Shown here piece by piece: positions 8,613 through 15,806 of a stretch of DNA of 35,621 bases. The position numbers were made by a program, and so were the translations under genes. Every line of letters begins with the position of its first letter. Positions within the stretch are counted from its first letter, which is position 1. Below the pieces are notes generated by a model. The model was not told the origin of the DNA, made no database searches, and was given only the letters and a program-made list of their open reading frames with translations. Source of the DNA: DATELY01 sp035276085 (GTDB taxonomy: Bacteria; Pseudomonadota; Gammaproteobacteria; Steroidobacterales; Steroidobacteraceae). The stretch lies in contig DATELY010000135.1 of NCBI GenBank assembly GCA_035276085.1, forward strand, positions 1-35,621. The letters are read 5' to 3'.

Positions 8613-11247
8613 CGTCCAATAGTGCCCGCACGCGCCGTGCGAGCTCTTCCAGTTGGTAAGGCTTGGTGAGCACTTCGTGGTTCGACTCTGCCAGCGCCGC
8701 CGCCGCGGCATCGCCCGCGCAGCCCGATGTCAGCAAGACCTTGAGCCCGGGCCGGCGCTCACGCAGTTTGTGTATCAGCTGTGTCCCCAACATGCCACCC
8801 GGCAACATCACATCGGAAAACACCAATGCGACTTCTGGATGCTGCATGAACTGTTGCAATGCCTGCGGCCCGGTGGCCGCGTCCAGCGTGTGATAGCCCA
8901 GACTGCGAAGCAGTTCAATTGCCGTCTCCCGCACCTCGGTGTCGTCTTCCACGACGAGAATCGTTTCCGAGCCGCTAACCGGTTCCGCCACGGCACGGCC
9001 CTCGTTGCGCAGGGTATCGGCTTGCGACAGGGCACGGGGGAAGTACAGATGGACCGTCGTGCCCGCATTCTCGGTGCTGGTCAGCGTGACGTAGCCGCCC
9101 GATTGCTTGACGAAGCCGTACACCATCGACAATCCCAGGCCGCTGCCCTTGCCTACCTCCTTGGTCGTGAAGAATGGCTCGAAGGCGCGCTTCAGCACGT
9201 CGGGTGACATGCCGGAGCCTGAATCGCTCACCTCGACCACCGTGTAAGCGCCAGGCGGCACGTTCTGTTCGCCCGTATTAGCCGCAAAGAATTCCAGATT
9301 CCGCGTCACGATGCGCACGACGCCGCCATTGGGCATGGCATCGCGCGCATTGATGACGAGATTCAACACGGCATTCTCGAGCTGACCGGGATCGGCTCTC
9401 ACCGGCCACAGCTCGGGCTCCAGCTGATGACTGATCTCGACGTCATCGGCCAACGCCCGTCGGAACAGCTCGTACATGCCGACGACGAGCTCATTGACGT
9501 CCAGCACGCGCGGCTCGAGCACCTGCTGGCGCGCGAAGGCGAGCAGCCGACGTGTCAACTCGCCGCCACGCACCGCGGCGCGCAACCCGGTTTCCGCGTG
9601 CTTGCGCAAGCGCGGCGTCTCGCGCAGGGATCGCGCCAGCAACTGCAAATTGCCCAGGATCACCGACAGCAGGTTGTTGAAGTCATGTGCAATGCCGCCC
9701 GTGAGCCGGCCCACCGCTTCCATCTTCTGACTTTGCCGCAGCTCGGCTTCCAACAAACGGTGCTCTGTCACGTCGCGCGAGACGACGAAACATCCGCTCA
9801 CCGTGCCATCGTCGGATCGATGCGGCACCAGGACCGTCTCGAGCTCGAGGTCTTTGCCAGCGGCGTTCTTCATTTGGCTTTGGAAGGCCACGGTTTCGCC
9901 CGCAAGCGCCCGCCTTGTGACCGGCCGCAGCTCGGCATAGCGACTCGCGGTCAGCACGGCATTGAGCGGCACCCCTGCCTCCGACACCGGCCCGACGATC
10001 TCCTGAAAGAGCGGGTTGGCGAAGACGATGCGCTCCTCGCGATCCAAATAACCTATGAGGAGCGGCGATGAGTTGATGATCGTGCCGTAGAAATCATGGC
10101 TGCGAACCAGCGCTTCCTCCGCCTGGATCTGTGCCGAGATGTCGCTGATCGAACCGGCCAGACGCCGCGGCCGACCGGCCGCATCGCGCTCGGCCTGCCC
10201 GCGCAACCGGCACCACACGACAGCACCGTCTTTGCGCTGCAGACGACAGCGCACGTCGAGCGGGCCGCCGCTTTCGAGGTGTGCGCGGATGCGTTCCAAG
10301 GCCGGCTTGCGATCGTCTGCATGCAGCGCGCGTTGAAAGGCCGTGAACGTATCGGGGAACTCGTCGGCCTCGTAACCGAGAATCTCGCGGAAGCGCGCGG
10401 CATACCACACGTGCCCGGTGCTCAGATCCCAGTCGTATAAACCATCGGACGTGCCGCGCACCGCCCGCTCCCACCGCTGCTGCGCTTCCTGCGCTTCCAC
10501 CTGCGAGTTACGGCGTCGCGTGACATCACGCAGCACGCCGATCACGCGCAACGGTTGGCCGCCCGTGTCCCGCTGTACGACTCGAGCCCGCGCCGCGAAC
10601 CAATGCACGGCGCCATCGCCTGCGGTGAGGCGGTACTCGCATTCGAAAGTCGGCGTCTCACCGCGATAGTGCCGTTCGAACTGCTCCAGTACGGCAGGTT
10701 CGTCCGGCGGCAGCACCAGACGCGCTGCGAGATCCGTGCGCTGTAACAGCAGCTCCGGGGCAATGCCCAACACGACCGACCATTGATCGTTGTAGTACAC
10801 CTCGTCGCGCTCGACGTTCCAGTCCCACATGGCCAGCTCGCTCGCGGCCATCGCGAGCTCCAGGCGAGCGTCACTCGCGCTCAACAGGTCGCGCAACCGG
10901 CGCCGGCCGCTCACATCTTCCAGTGTCAGCGTTCTGAGGCCATCGGCCTTCGCGGCCGACGACACGCACACGCGCCACAAACGCCCTTCCATACGGGCGG
11001 GCAAATCGGCGACGAAGCTCTGATTGGCGGCGATGGCGCGCTCGAGCGCACCCAGCACGTCGGCATCGGCGCTCAGCCCGAACAATTCCAGCACCGTTGA
11101 TTTCGTCTGCAACGGCTCGCCGTCCCGCAGGACGCGATTGGCAAACGCGACGCGAGCGGCCGCATCAACCAGGGCGATCGGCGTGCTGACGCTGTCGAGC
11201 AGCGCCATCGCCTCCGGCGTCACGGATGGAAGTGTGACAGCGTTCAT
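8578..11247 (-). CDS. Hybrid sensor histidine kinase with four PAS domains and a C-terminal receiver
   Basis: An 889-residue predicted cytoplasmic hybrid kinase. Four PAS modules lie at about 15-112, 126-243, 254-373 and 383-498, several ending in the PAC-type DVTRRR or DVTEHR. HisKA follows with H521 in GGIAHDFNNLLSV, then HATPase_c (about 622-738) with N633 in VINARDAM, SDSGSGM and GSGLGLSMV. The C-terminal receiver (about 761-880) has phosphoacceptor D812 in VFSDVMLPGG and the conserved lysine in LTKPY. The ATG at 11247 is preferred over a longer frame because GGAG lies close upstream and homology-like sequence starts only after it. The receiver-EAL gene begins inside its last 35 bp, so the kinase or its receiver probably feeds phosphate to that phosphodiesterase. 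The catalytic core is closely similar to the kinase at 1-1989. The signal is unknown. Confidence 0.93.
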   Translation of the reverse strand: MNAVTLPSVTPEAMALLDSVSTPIALVDAAARVAFANRVLRDGEPLQTKSTVLELFGLSADADVLGALERAIAANQSFVADLPARMEGRLWRVCVSSAAKADGLRTLTLEDVSGRRRLRDLLSASDARLELAMAASELAMWDWNVERDEVYYNDQWSVVLGIAPELLLQRTDLAARLVLPPDEPAVLEQFERHYRGETPTFECEYRLTAGDGAVHWFAARARVVQRDTGGQPLRVIGVLRDVTRRRNSQVEAQEAQQRWERAVRGTSDGLYDWDLSTGHVWYAARFREILGYEADEFPDTFTAFQRALHADDRKPALERIRAHLESGGPLDVRCRLQRKDGAVVWCRLRGQAERDAAGRPRRLAGSISDISAQIQAEEALVRSHDFYGTIINSSPLLIGYLDREERIVFANPLFQEIVGPVSEAGVPLNAVLTASRYAELRPVTRRALAGETVAFQSQMKNAAGKDLELETVLVPHRSDDGTVSGCFVVSRDVTEHRLLEAELRQSQKMEAVGRLTGGIAHDFNNLLSVILGNLQLLARSLRETPRLRKHAETGLRAAVRGGELTRRLLAFARQQVLEPRVLDVNELVVGMYELFRRALADDVEISHQLEPELWPVRADPGQLENAVLNLVINARDAMPNGGVVRIVTRNLEFFAANTGEQNVPPGAYTVVEVSDSGSGMSPDVLKRAFEPFFTTKEVGKGSGLGLSMVYGFVKQSGGYVTLTSTENAGTTVHLYFPRALSQADTLRNEGRAVAEPVSGSETILVVEDDTEVRETAIELLRSLGYHTLDAATGPQALQQFMQHPEVALVFSDVMLPGGMLGTQLIHKLRERRPGLKVLLTSGCAGDAAAAALAESNHEVLTKPYQLEELARRVRALLDDVHGEQQRVRA

Positions 11248-11482
11248 GATCTCCGCCGCCCGGTCTCCAGCGAGCCACCGGCAACCGTGAAAGAGCGCAC
11301 ATTTTGGAGCGAATTGGACATGCGGAAAGACGGCGATCACCAGCGCAGACTGGCTTTGAATGTATCGGCCGCAGACGGGCGCTGTTGAGCGATCGCCGTG
11401 CACAAGGGCTGCGACCTACCCGCAGGCGATCGTCCCTCACGATGGGCGTTTGAAAATTGGCCTTGGAAGCTGGAGCTGCATT

Positions 11483-11514
11483 GCGCTGCGGCTGCAGTCA
11501 ACGGACCGCAGCGC
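11483..11514. terminator. GC-rich hairpin after the transporter gene, possible terminator
   Basis: A 9-bp perfect stem (GCGCTGCGG, 11483-11491, with CCGCAGCGC, 11506-11514) and a 14-nt loop sit 13 nt downstream of the transporter stop at 11528. There is no T-run on the minus strand, so intrinsic termination would be weak. The rest of 11248-11527 shows no gene. Confidence 0.35.
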
Positions 11515-11527
11515 TGCGTGCTCGCGC

Positions 11528-12948
11528 TCAGGGCATTACGGGTGGACTGTATTCGAGCGTCGTGCCGAACAGCCACAGCATGAACAGCACCAGCGGGACG
11601 TGCACGATGAACTGCACGATCGTGAACCCGATGATGTCGCGCGCCTTCACGCCGAGGATGCCGAGCAACGGCAGCATCCAGAAGGGATTGATGAGATTCG
11701 GCAACGCTTCGGCGGCGTTGTACACCTGCACCGCCCAACCCAGATGGACTTTGAGATCGTTCGCCGCCTGCATCACGTAGGGCGCTTCGATGATCCACTT
11801 GCCGCCGCCCGATGGAATGAAGAAGCCCAGCACGGCGGAGTAGATCCCCATCAGCACGGGAAACGTGTCGCGTGTCATTGCCGACGAGAAGAACACGGCC
11901 AGGTGATGTGCGAGCGGTTGACCGTCGAGACCTGGAGCCGCAGTCATCATCGCGGCGATGCCGCCGTACAAGGGGAACTGGATCAACACGCCGGCAACGC
12001 CGGGGACCGCACGAGTCGCGGCATCGAGGAACGTGCGCGGACGCCAGCACAGCAGGAGCGCCGCCATGAGGAAGAGGAAGTTGTAGCTGTTGAGATTGGC
12101 GATCGCTTTGGCGGCGCCCTTGGTCGCAAATTCGTGAATCAGCCAGCCGGCACCGAGCAGCGCCAGCAACACATTCAGAATTGGGCTGTGCTCGAGCCAC
12201 TCGCCTGGACGCGAAGGCGCGTTGGAATCGGCGACTGGCTTGGGCTGCGCATCGGTGCAGCGACCTCTTCCACTGTGCGTGCACTCGCGCCCTCGGGTGC
12301 CGTCAGCCAGACGATGACGAGGGTCACGATGATCAATACGGTGGTAAGTGCAATCGATTGCCAGAGAAAAATCGTATCCGTGAACGGCAACACACCCGTG
12401 ATGGGCAGCAGGCCCGGCGGCATGCTGGCGGGGTTGGCCTGCAGCTGTGCCGCGGATGAGGACAATCCCATCGCCCATACCGAGCCCAGACCCAGATAGG
12501 CCGCCGCACCCGCGGCGCGATAGTCCATGCGCAATTCGGCGCGCTGAGCCAGCTCGCGCACCAGCAAACACCCGACGATGACACTCAGGCCCCAGTGCAG
12601 GAGCGACAACAGCATGCTGACCGTCGCGACCCAGCACACGGCGCCGCGCCCGGTGCCCGGCACCTTCGCGAGCCATTGCACCAGACGGGCGATCGGCGGC
12701 GAGCTTGCCAGCGCATAGCCGCCGATGAACACGAAGCACATCTGCATCGTGAAGGTGATCAGGCTCCAGAACCCATCGCCGAATGCCGTTGCGACGGACG
12801 TCGGCGCGGCGCCGAACGACATCGCGGCACCCGCCACGACGATGACGGCCAGCGCGGCGAAGACAAAGGCGTCCGGAATCCACCGCTCCGACCACGCGCA
12901 CGTACGCAGGGCGAAGCGTTGCAGGAACGATGTGGATTCCACAGCCAT
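11528..12948 (-). pseudogene. atoE: AtoE-type short-chain fatty acid transporter, broken by a frameshift
   Basis: The two halves of one family member lie in different frames. The first half (from ATG 12948, MAVESTSFLQRF) reads about 230 residues with several membrane helices and leaves homology after RTVEEVAAP; its frame stops at 12175. The second half resumes in the -1 frame near 12250-12230 (PSRPGEWLEHSPILNV) and runs through further helices to the TGA at 11528, with the conserved-looking FIPSGGGKWIIEAPYV segment. Together they give about 470 residues, the usual size for AtoE/TIGR00366-family permeases, which import short-chain fatty acids such as acetoacetate or butyrate. The break falls in the hydrophilic hinge. 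No heptanucleotide slippery site is evident, so mutation or a sequencing error is likelier than programmed frameshifting. No acetoacetate-metabolism genes neighbour it. Confidence 0.85.
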
Positions 12949-13150
12949 CGGATCACCCCATTAGAGTGCTTTGTGGACCATCGCCTCCGGTCGCGGTTTG
13001 TTGTGGTTCCTCTCCGCGAAGGCGACACGCACGGTCATGGCACGTCCTGGCCATGCGCAACGAGCATGCGGGCAGCGATTTCTACGTGCAGACGTGGCTC
13101 AGATCAAGAGCGCCCGACAGGCGATGCGTCGGAACAAGATCACAGTTGGG

Positions 13151-13192
13151 CCATTATGGTATTGAAGCCATATGGCATCGCCGCCATAATGG
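13151..13192 (+). promoter_or_regulatory. Triple CCAT-ATGG operator upstream of the toxin-antitoxin pair
   Basis: Three related dyads are regularly spaced: CCATTATGG (13151-13159), GCCATATGGC (13167-13176, a perfect palindrome) and CCATAATGG (13184-13192). The outer two are reverse complements of each other. Centres are about 16-17 bp apart, so sites would lie on roughly alternating helix turns. The last overlaps the possible upstream toxin start codon. Type II antitoxins with Xre-type helix-turn-helix domains usually repress their own operon through such sites; assignment to this antitoxin is inference. Confidence 0.6.
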
Positions 13193-13197
13193 TGAAC

Positions 13198-13368
13198 ATG
13201 CCATGGGCCGTAGAGTTCCACCCTGAATTTGAACCGGAGTTCGATGAACTGCCGGAACCTGTTCACGGAGGTAGTGAGAAAGCATTCTACAAACAGCTGA
13301 TCAAGAAGGCAGATGAGCGGTTTGATGCGCATCTGGCCCCAATGAAGAAAGTGAGGAAGCCGAAATGA
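13198..13368 (+). pseudogene. HigB/Gp49-family toxin with the central part deleted
   Basis: A 56-residue product. Its N-terminus (MPWAVEFHPEFEPEFDELPEPV) and C-terminus (GGSEKAFYKQLIKKADERFDAHLA) match, from memory, the two ends of the phage-derived Gp49/HigB-like toxin family (PF05973), normally about 110-125 residues. They are joined directly, so roughly 60 residues carrying most of the RNase fold's beta-sheet are missing in frame. The product is unlikely to cleave mRNA. The ATG at 13198 fits the family's start; an upstream ATG at 13189 would add three residues. The stop codon overlaps the antitoxin start (ATGA at 13365-13368), preserving the coupled toxin-first order of HigBA loci. The deletion is inferred from family knowledge and was not verified by alignment. 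Confidence 0.7.
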
Positions 13369-13790
13369 CCACCCTAAACCAGAAGCTCGCGAGCCTATCG
13401 ACAGAGCGCCGTCAGAAAATCGAGACCCGGGCAAAAGAGCTGATTGCGGAGGAGATGACCCTACGCGATCTGCGCAAGGCCATGGGTCACACCCAGGCCA
13501 AAGTTGCGAAAGCGCTGGGTGTTGGGCAGGACACGGTGAGTCGTTACGAGAGCCGCAGCGACATGTTGTTGTCGACGTTGAACCAGTTCGTGGAACAGAT
13601 GGGTGGCGAGCTGGTTCTGACTGCAACGTTCCCGGATCGCGAGCCAGTGCGCATTCGGGGCTTAGGAGAGATTAGGACCGCCATCGCACAAGACGTCCGG
13701 CATCCAAAGAAGGCCCGGAGACAACTTGGAGATCACGTAATGCATGCGAAGCGAACACAGAGAGGCGGTTCGCATAGAAAGCGCGCTTGA
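13365..13790 (+). CDS. Xre-family antitoxin (HigA-like)
   Basis: A 141-residue protein with an N-terminal helical segment and an Xre-type helix-turn-helix (about 33-62; LRDLRKAMGHTQAKVAKALG then VGQDTVSRYESRSD). A family-typical segment, LLSTLNQFVEQMGGELVLTATFPDREP, follows. It is the usual partner of Gp49/HigB-like toxins, neutralising them and repressing the operon. The ATG overlaps the toxin stop codon (ATGA). Residues from about 100 onward (basic, ending GGSHRKRA) go beyond the usual family end near FPDREPV, so the original stop may have been lost. With the toxin internally deleted, this is effectively an orphan antitoxin. It may still act as a repressor at the three upstream dyads, or protect against related toxins elsewhere. 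Confidence 0.85.
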   Translation: MTTLNQKLASLSTERRQKIETRAKELIAEEMTLRDLRKAMGHTQAKVAKALGVGQDTVSRYESRSDMLLSTLNQFVEQMGGELVLTATFPDREPVRIRGLGEIRTAIAQDVRHPKKARRQLGDHVMHAKRTQRGGSHRKRA

Positions 13791-14072
13791 AGTTAGGGGT
13801 CAATCGCGACATGCCCCCCGGAGGTGCTGGACTCGCCATCGTTCGTTGCCGCTCAAGTTTCATGAGCTGCTTCCCGAAGATTGCCTCGAATTGTTCGAAC
13901 TATCCTTGTTCGAGTTCTACCTGAGCGAGAACGCGGCCACGATCGAGAGAATGCTGTCGGCGGAGCCGGGCCTACGTGGACGAGCAACAGCGCCATGGAG
14001 TCGAGCTCGTAAACGACAGCGGGATCGTCGCTGCGGAGCACTGTGCCATTGACCGGCGTTGGCAAGGTGTGC
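13791..14072. other. Intergenic stretch without a supported gene
   Basis: About 280 bases between the antitoxin and the tRNA gene. An open frame at 13744-14052 exists, but it starts inside the antitoxin gene, has no ribosome binding site and no recognisable family. I see no convincing repeat or integrase remnant, although the position beside a tRNA gene would suit an integration scar. Confidence 0.4.
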
Positions 14073-14146
14073 TGGAGCGGGTGATGGGAATCGAACCCAC
14101 GTTAGTAGCTTGGGAAGCTACAGTTCTACCATTGAACTACACCCGC
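14073..14146 (-). tRNA. tRNA-Gly, anticodon CCC
   Basis: A 74-nt tRNA including an encoded 3' CCA (TCCA at 14076-14073). The acceptor stem begins GCGGGTG and pairs with the 3' CACCCGC. The D-loop has AGTTCAATGGTAGAA, and the T-arm has GGTTCGATTCC. The anticodon loop is TTCCCAA on a GTAGC/GCTAC stem, giving anticodon CCC, which reads GGG glycine codons. The sequence closely follows the standard bacterial tRNA-Gly(CCC) pattern. Confidence 0.97.
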
Positions 14147-14157
14147 GCCGTGAGCGG

Positions 14158-14185
14158 ATTCTAGGCGAGCGCAGACGCGCGGCAA
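14158..14185 (-). promoter_or_regulatory. Sigma70-type promoter of tRNA-Gly
   Basis: On the minus strand, a -35 box TTGCCG (14185-14180), a 16-bp spacer and a -10 box TAGAAT (14163-14158) are followed by a GC-rich discriminator. Transcription would start about 5 nt before the mature tRNA end at 14146. A GC-rich discriminator is typical of stable-RNA promoters under growth-rate or stringent control. Confidence 0.7.
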
Positions 14186-14252
14186 AGGGGATATTGCGGG
14201 TCGGGCGTGCGCCGGCTGCTAACATCCGCGCCCCTTCGATCAGGTGTTCTTC

Positions 14253-14972
14253 ATGTCCGACGATCGCCCCGATGACCCTGCCGCGGACCGCCACCGGCAT
14301 GTGCGCAGTTTCGTGTTGCGCGCAGGGCGGCTGACTCATGCTCAGGAGCGCGCACTGGAGGTTCTGTGGCCGCTTTACGGTATCGAGCTCAGCGCCGCGC
14401 CGCTCGATCTCGATGCCATCTTTCAGCGGCACGCACCGCGCGTATTGGAAATCGGTTTCGGCGCCGGCGAAGCGCTGCTTGCTTTTGCGAGCACTCATCC
14501 TGAATACGATTGCATCGGCATCGAGGTGCATCCGCCCGGCGTTGGACACTTGCTGTTGGGCGTGGAGCGCGAGCGGCTCGCCAACGTGCGAGTGATTGCG
14601 CATGACGCAGTCGAAGTGCTGGCGCAGGCACTCGCGCCGCAATCGATCGATCTCATCCATATCTTTTTTCCCGATCCCTGGCCGAAGAAGAGACACCACA
14701 AACGGCGTTTGATACAGCCTGCATTCGTTCGCCTGCTCGAACGCGTGTTGTCACGTCACGGTGAGATTCGACTTGCTACCGATTGGGAGCACTATGCGCT
14801 GCAGATGCGCGATGTGTTCGAGAGCGATGCGTCATTCACCAACGTGCATGGCGCGAACACATTTGCACCGCGCGCCGACGTACGGCCGCTGACTCGTTTC
14901 GAGCAACGCGGTCAACGACTCGGTCATGGTGTGTGGGACCTGCACTATCGTCGTCGCGTCAGTATCGGATGA
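14253..14972 (+). CDS. trmB: tRNA (guanine-N7-)-methyltransferase
   Basis: A 239-residue TrmB-family enzyme that transfers a methyl group from S-adenosylmethionine to G46 in the variable loop of tRNA. The AdoMet motif LEIGFGAGEALL lies at about 65-76 and is followed by the acidic IGIEVH. The family hallmark FFPDPWPKKRHHKRRL sits at about 138-153, with LATDWEHYA and the C-terminal TRFEQRGQRLGHGVWDL also typical. The ATG at 14253 (MSDDRP) is preferred, with AGGTG about 9 nt upstream; a GTG at 14244 would add three residues. It is divergent from the tRNA-Gly gene, with about 106 bp between them. The family is normally chromosomal and single-copy. Confidence 0.95.
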   Translation: MSDDRPDDPAADRHRHVRSFVLRAGRLTHAQERALEVLWPLYGIELSAAPLDLDAIFQRHAPRVLEIGFGAGEALLAFASTHPEYDCIGIEVHPPGVGHLLLGVERERLANVRVIAHDAVEVLAQALAPQSIDLIHIFFPDPWPKKRHHKRRLIQPAFVRLLERVLSRHGEIRLATDWEHYALQMRDVFESDASFTNVHGANTFAPRADVRPLTRFEQRGQRLGHGVWDLHYRRRVSIG

Positions 14973-15097
14973 TGCTTTGCAGAAAAAAGAAAGCTTGAAA
15001 GCACCTCGATGGAGGTCTAAAAAGATCGCACGATCTTGAGTTGCACTCAGCACGGAAATGGAGCGTGCATTCAAGCACGCAGCTGGAGAGCCGACGT

Positions 15098-15439
15098 ATG
15101 CGATCTTCAATGCCTGTGATCGGTGAGTGGTATCGAACCAATGATGGCGGCTTGATGGAAGTCGTCGCCATCGACGTGCGTGAAGGCACGATCGAAGTGC
15201 AACACTTCGACGGCACGGTCGAAGAGTTCGACATGGAAGGCTGGCAACAGCAGGGCCTCATGAGCGCGAAGGCACCCGAAGACTGGAGCGGTTCCGTCGA
15301 CATCGAACCGGAGGACTTCGACAACGGCAATGAAGAGCCGTCGCCTCCGACCTGGACCGATCCACTGAACTTCCTCGATCGTTCCGAAGCAGTGGGCTAT
15401 TCCGAATGGCCCGTACCCACCGGCGAACGTTTGTACTGA
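15098..15439 (+). CDS. Small acidic DUF6763-like protein
   Basis: A 113-residue hypothetical. The opening (PVIGEWYRTNDGGLMEVVAIDVREGTIEVQHFDG), followed by EEFDMEGW, an acidic EPEDWSG segment and a C-terminal TWTDPLNFL, resembles what I recall of the gammaproteobacterial DUF6763 family. That family has no known function; the compact N-terminal part could be a small beta-barrel. The ATG at 15098 is chosen because GGAGAG lies 7 nt upstream; M5 is an alternative start. Its leader holds two short stem-loops (15022-15037 and 15063-15080). The gene ends 1 bp from the convergent Rieske gene's stop, with no terminator between, so the transcripts must overlap. Family assignment is from memory. Confidence 0.75.
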   Translation: MRSSMPVIGEWYRTNDGGLMEVVAIDVREGTIEVQHFDGTVEEFDMEGWQQQGLMSAKAPEDWSGSVDIEPEDFDNGNEEPSPPTWTDPLNFLDRSEAVGYSEWPVPTGERLY

Positions 15440-15440
15440 A

Positions 15441-15806
15441 TCACCTTTCACGAACGCTTTCGTTTGCAATCATCGCGTAGACGCATCCGTCTTTGAGTTC
15501 TACAGGCAACGGCCGTAGACCGTTGCCATTGCATGGCCCCGCCACGCATGTGCCCGTTGCAATCTCGAACAACGCTCCATGCGACGCGCATTGAATGAGC
15601 GTGCGCTCGCGCGTGAGAAATTCATGCGGATGCCAATTGAGCGGATGGCCCGCATGCGGACACCTGTTCACGTACGCGAACACCTGCGCACCGCTACGCA
15701 CCAGAAATCCTCGCAGGGGCCACTCACCTGCGCCGATGCTGAAGGCACGGGAACCGGGATCGGCGAGCTCGTCGATGCGACAGATCGCGACTTTTTCAGT
15801 CGTCAT
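15441..15806 (-). CDS. Rieske [2Fe-2S] ferredoxin-like protein
   Basis: A 121-residue single-domain Rieske protein. The cluster ligands are C49-x-H51 in NRCPHAGHPL and C73-x-x-H76 in IQCASHGALF. The 22-residue separation and the short loops match small soluble Rieske ferredoxins (NirD/BphF-like) rather than the bc1 Rieske subunit, and no signal or membrane segment is visible. It probably passes electrons to an oxygenase or reductase encoded elsewhere. The ATG at 15806 overlaps the stop of the upstream MFS gene (ATGA), so the two are translationally coupled. Redox partners are not visible nearby. Confidence 0.92.
   Translation of the reverse strand: MTTEKVAICRIDELADPGSRAFSIGAGEWPLRGFLVRSGAQVFAYVNRCPHAGHPLNWHPHEFLTRERTLIQCASHGALFEIATGTCVAGPCNGNGLRPLPVELKDGCVYAMIANESVRER

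Noticed and set aside
12230..12270. Programmed -1 frameshifting in the AtoE-type gene
   Set aside because: No X-XXY-YYZ slippery heptamer or obvious downstream structure lies in the possible shift zone; mutation or sequencing error is simpler.
13744..14052. A 102-codon frame between the antitoxin and the tRNA gene
   Set aside because: It starts inside the antitoxin gene, has no ribosome binding site and no family resemblance.
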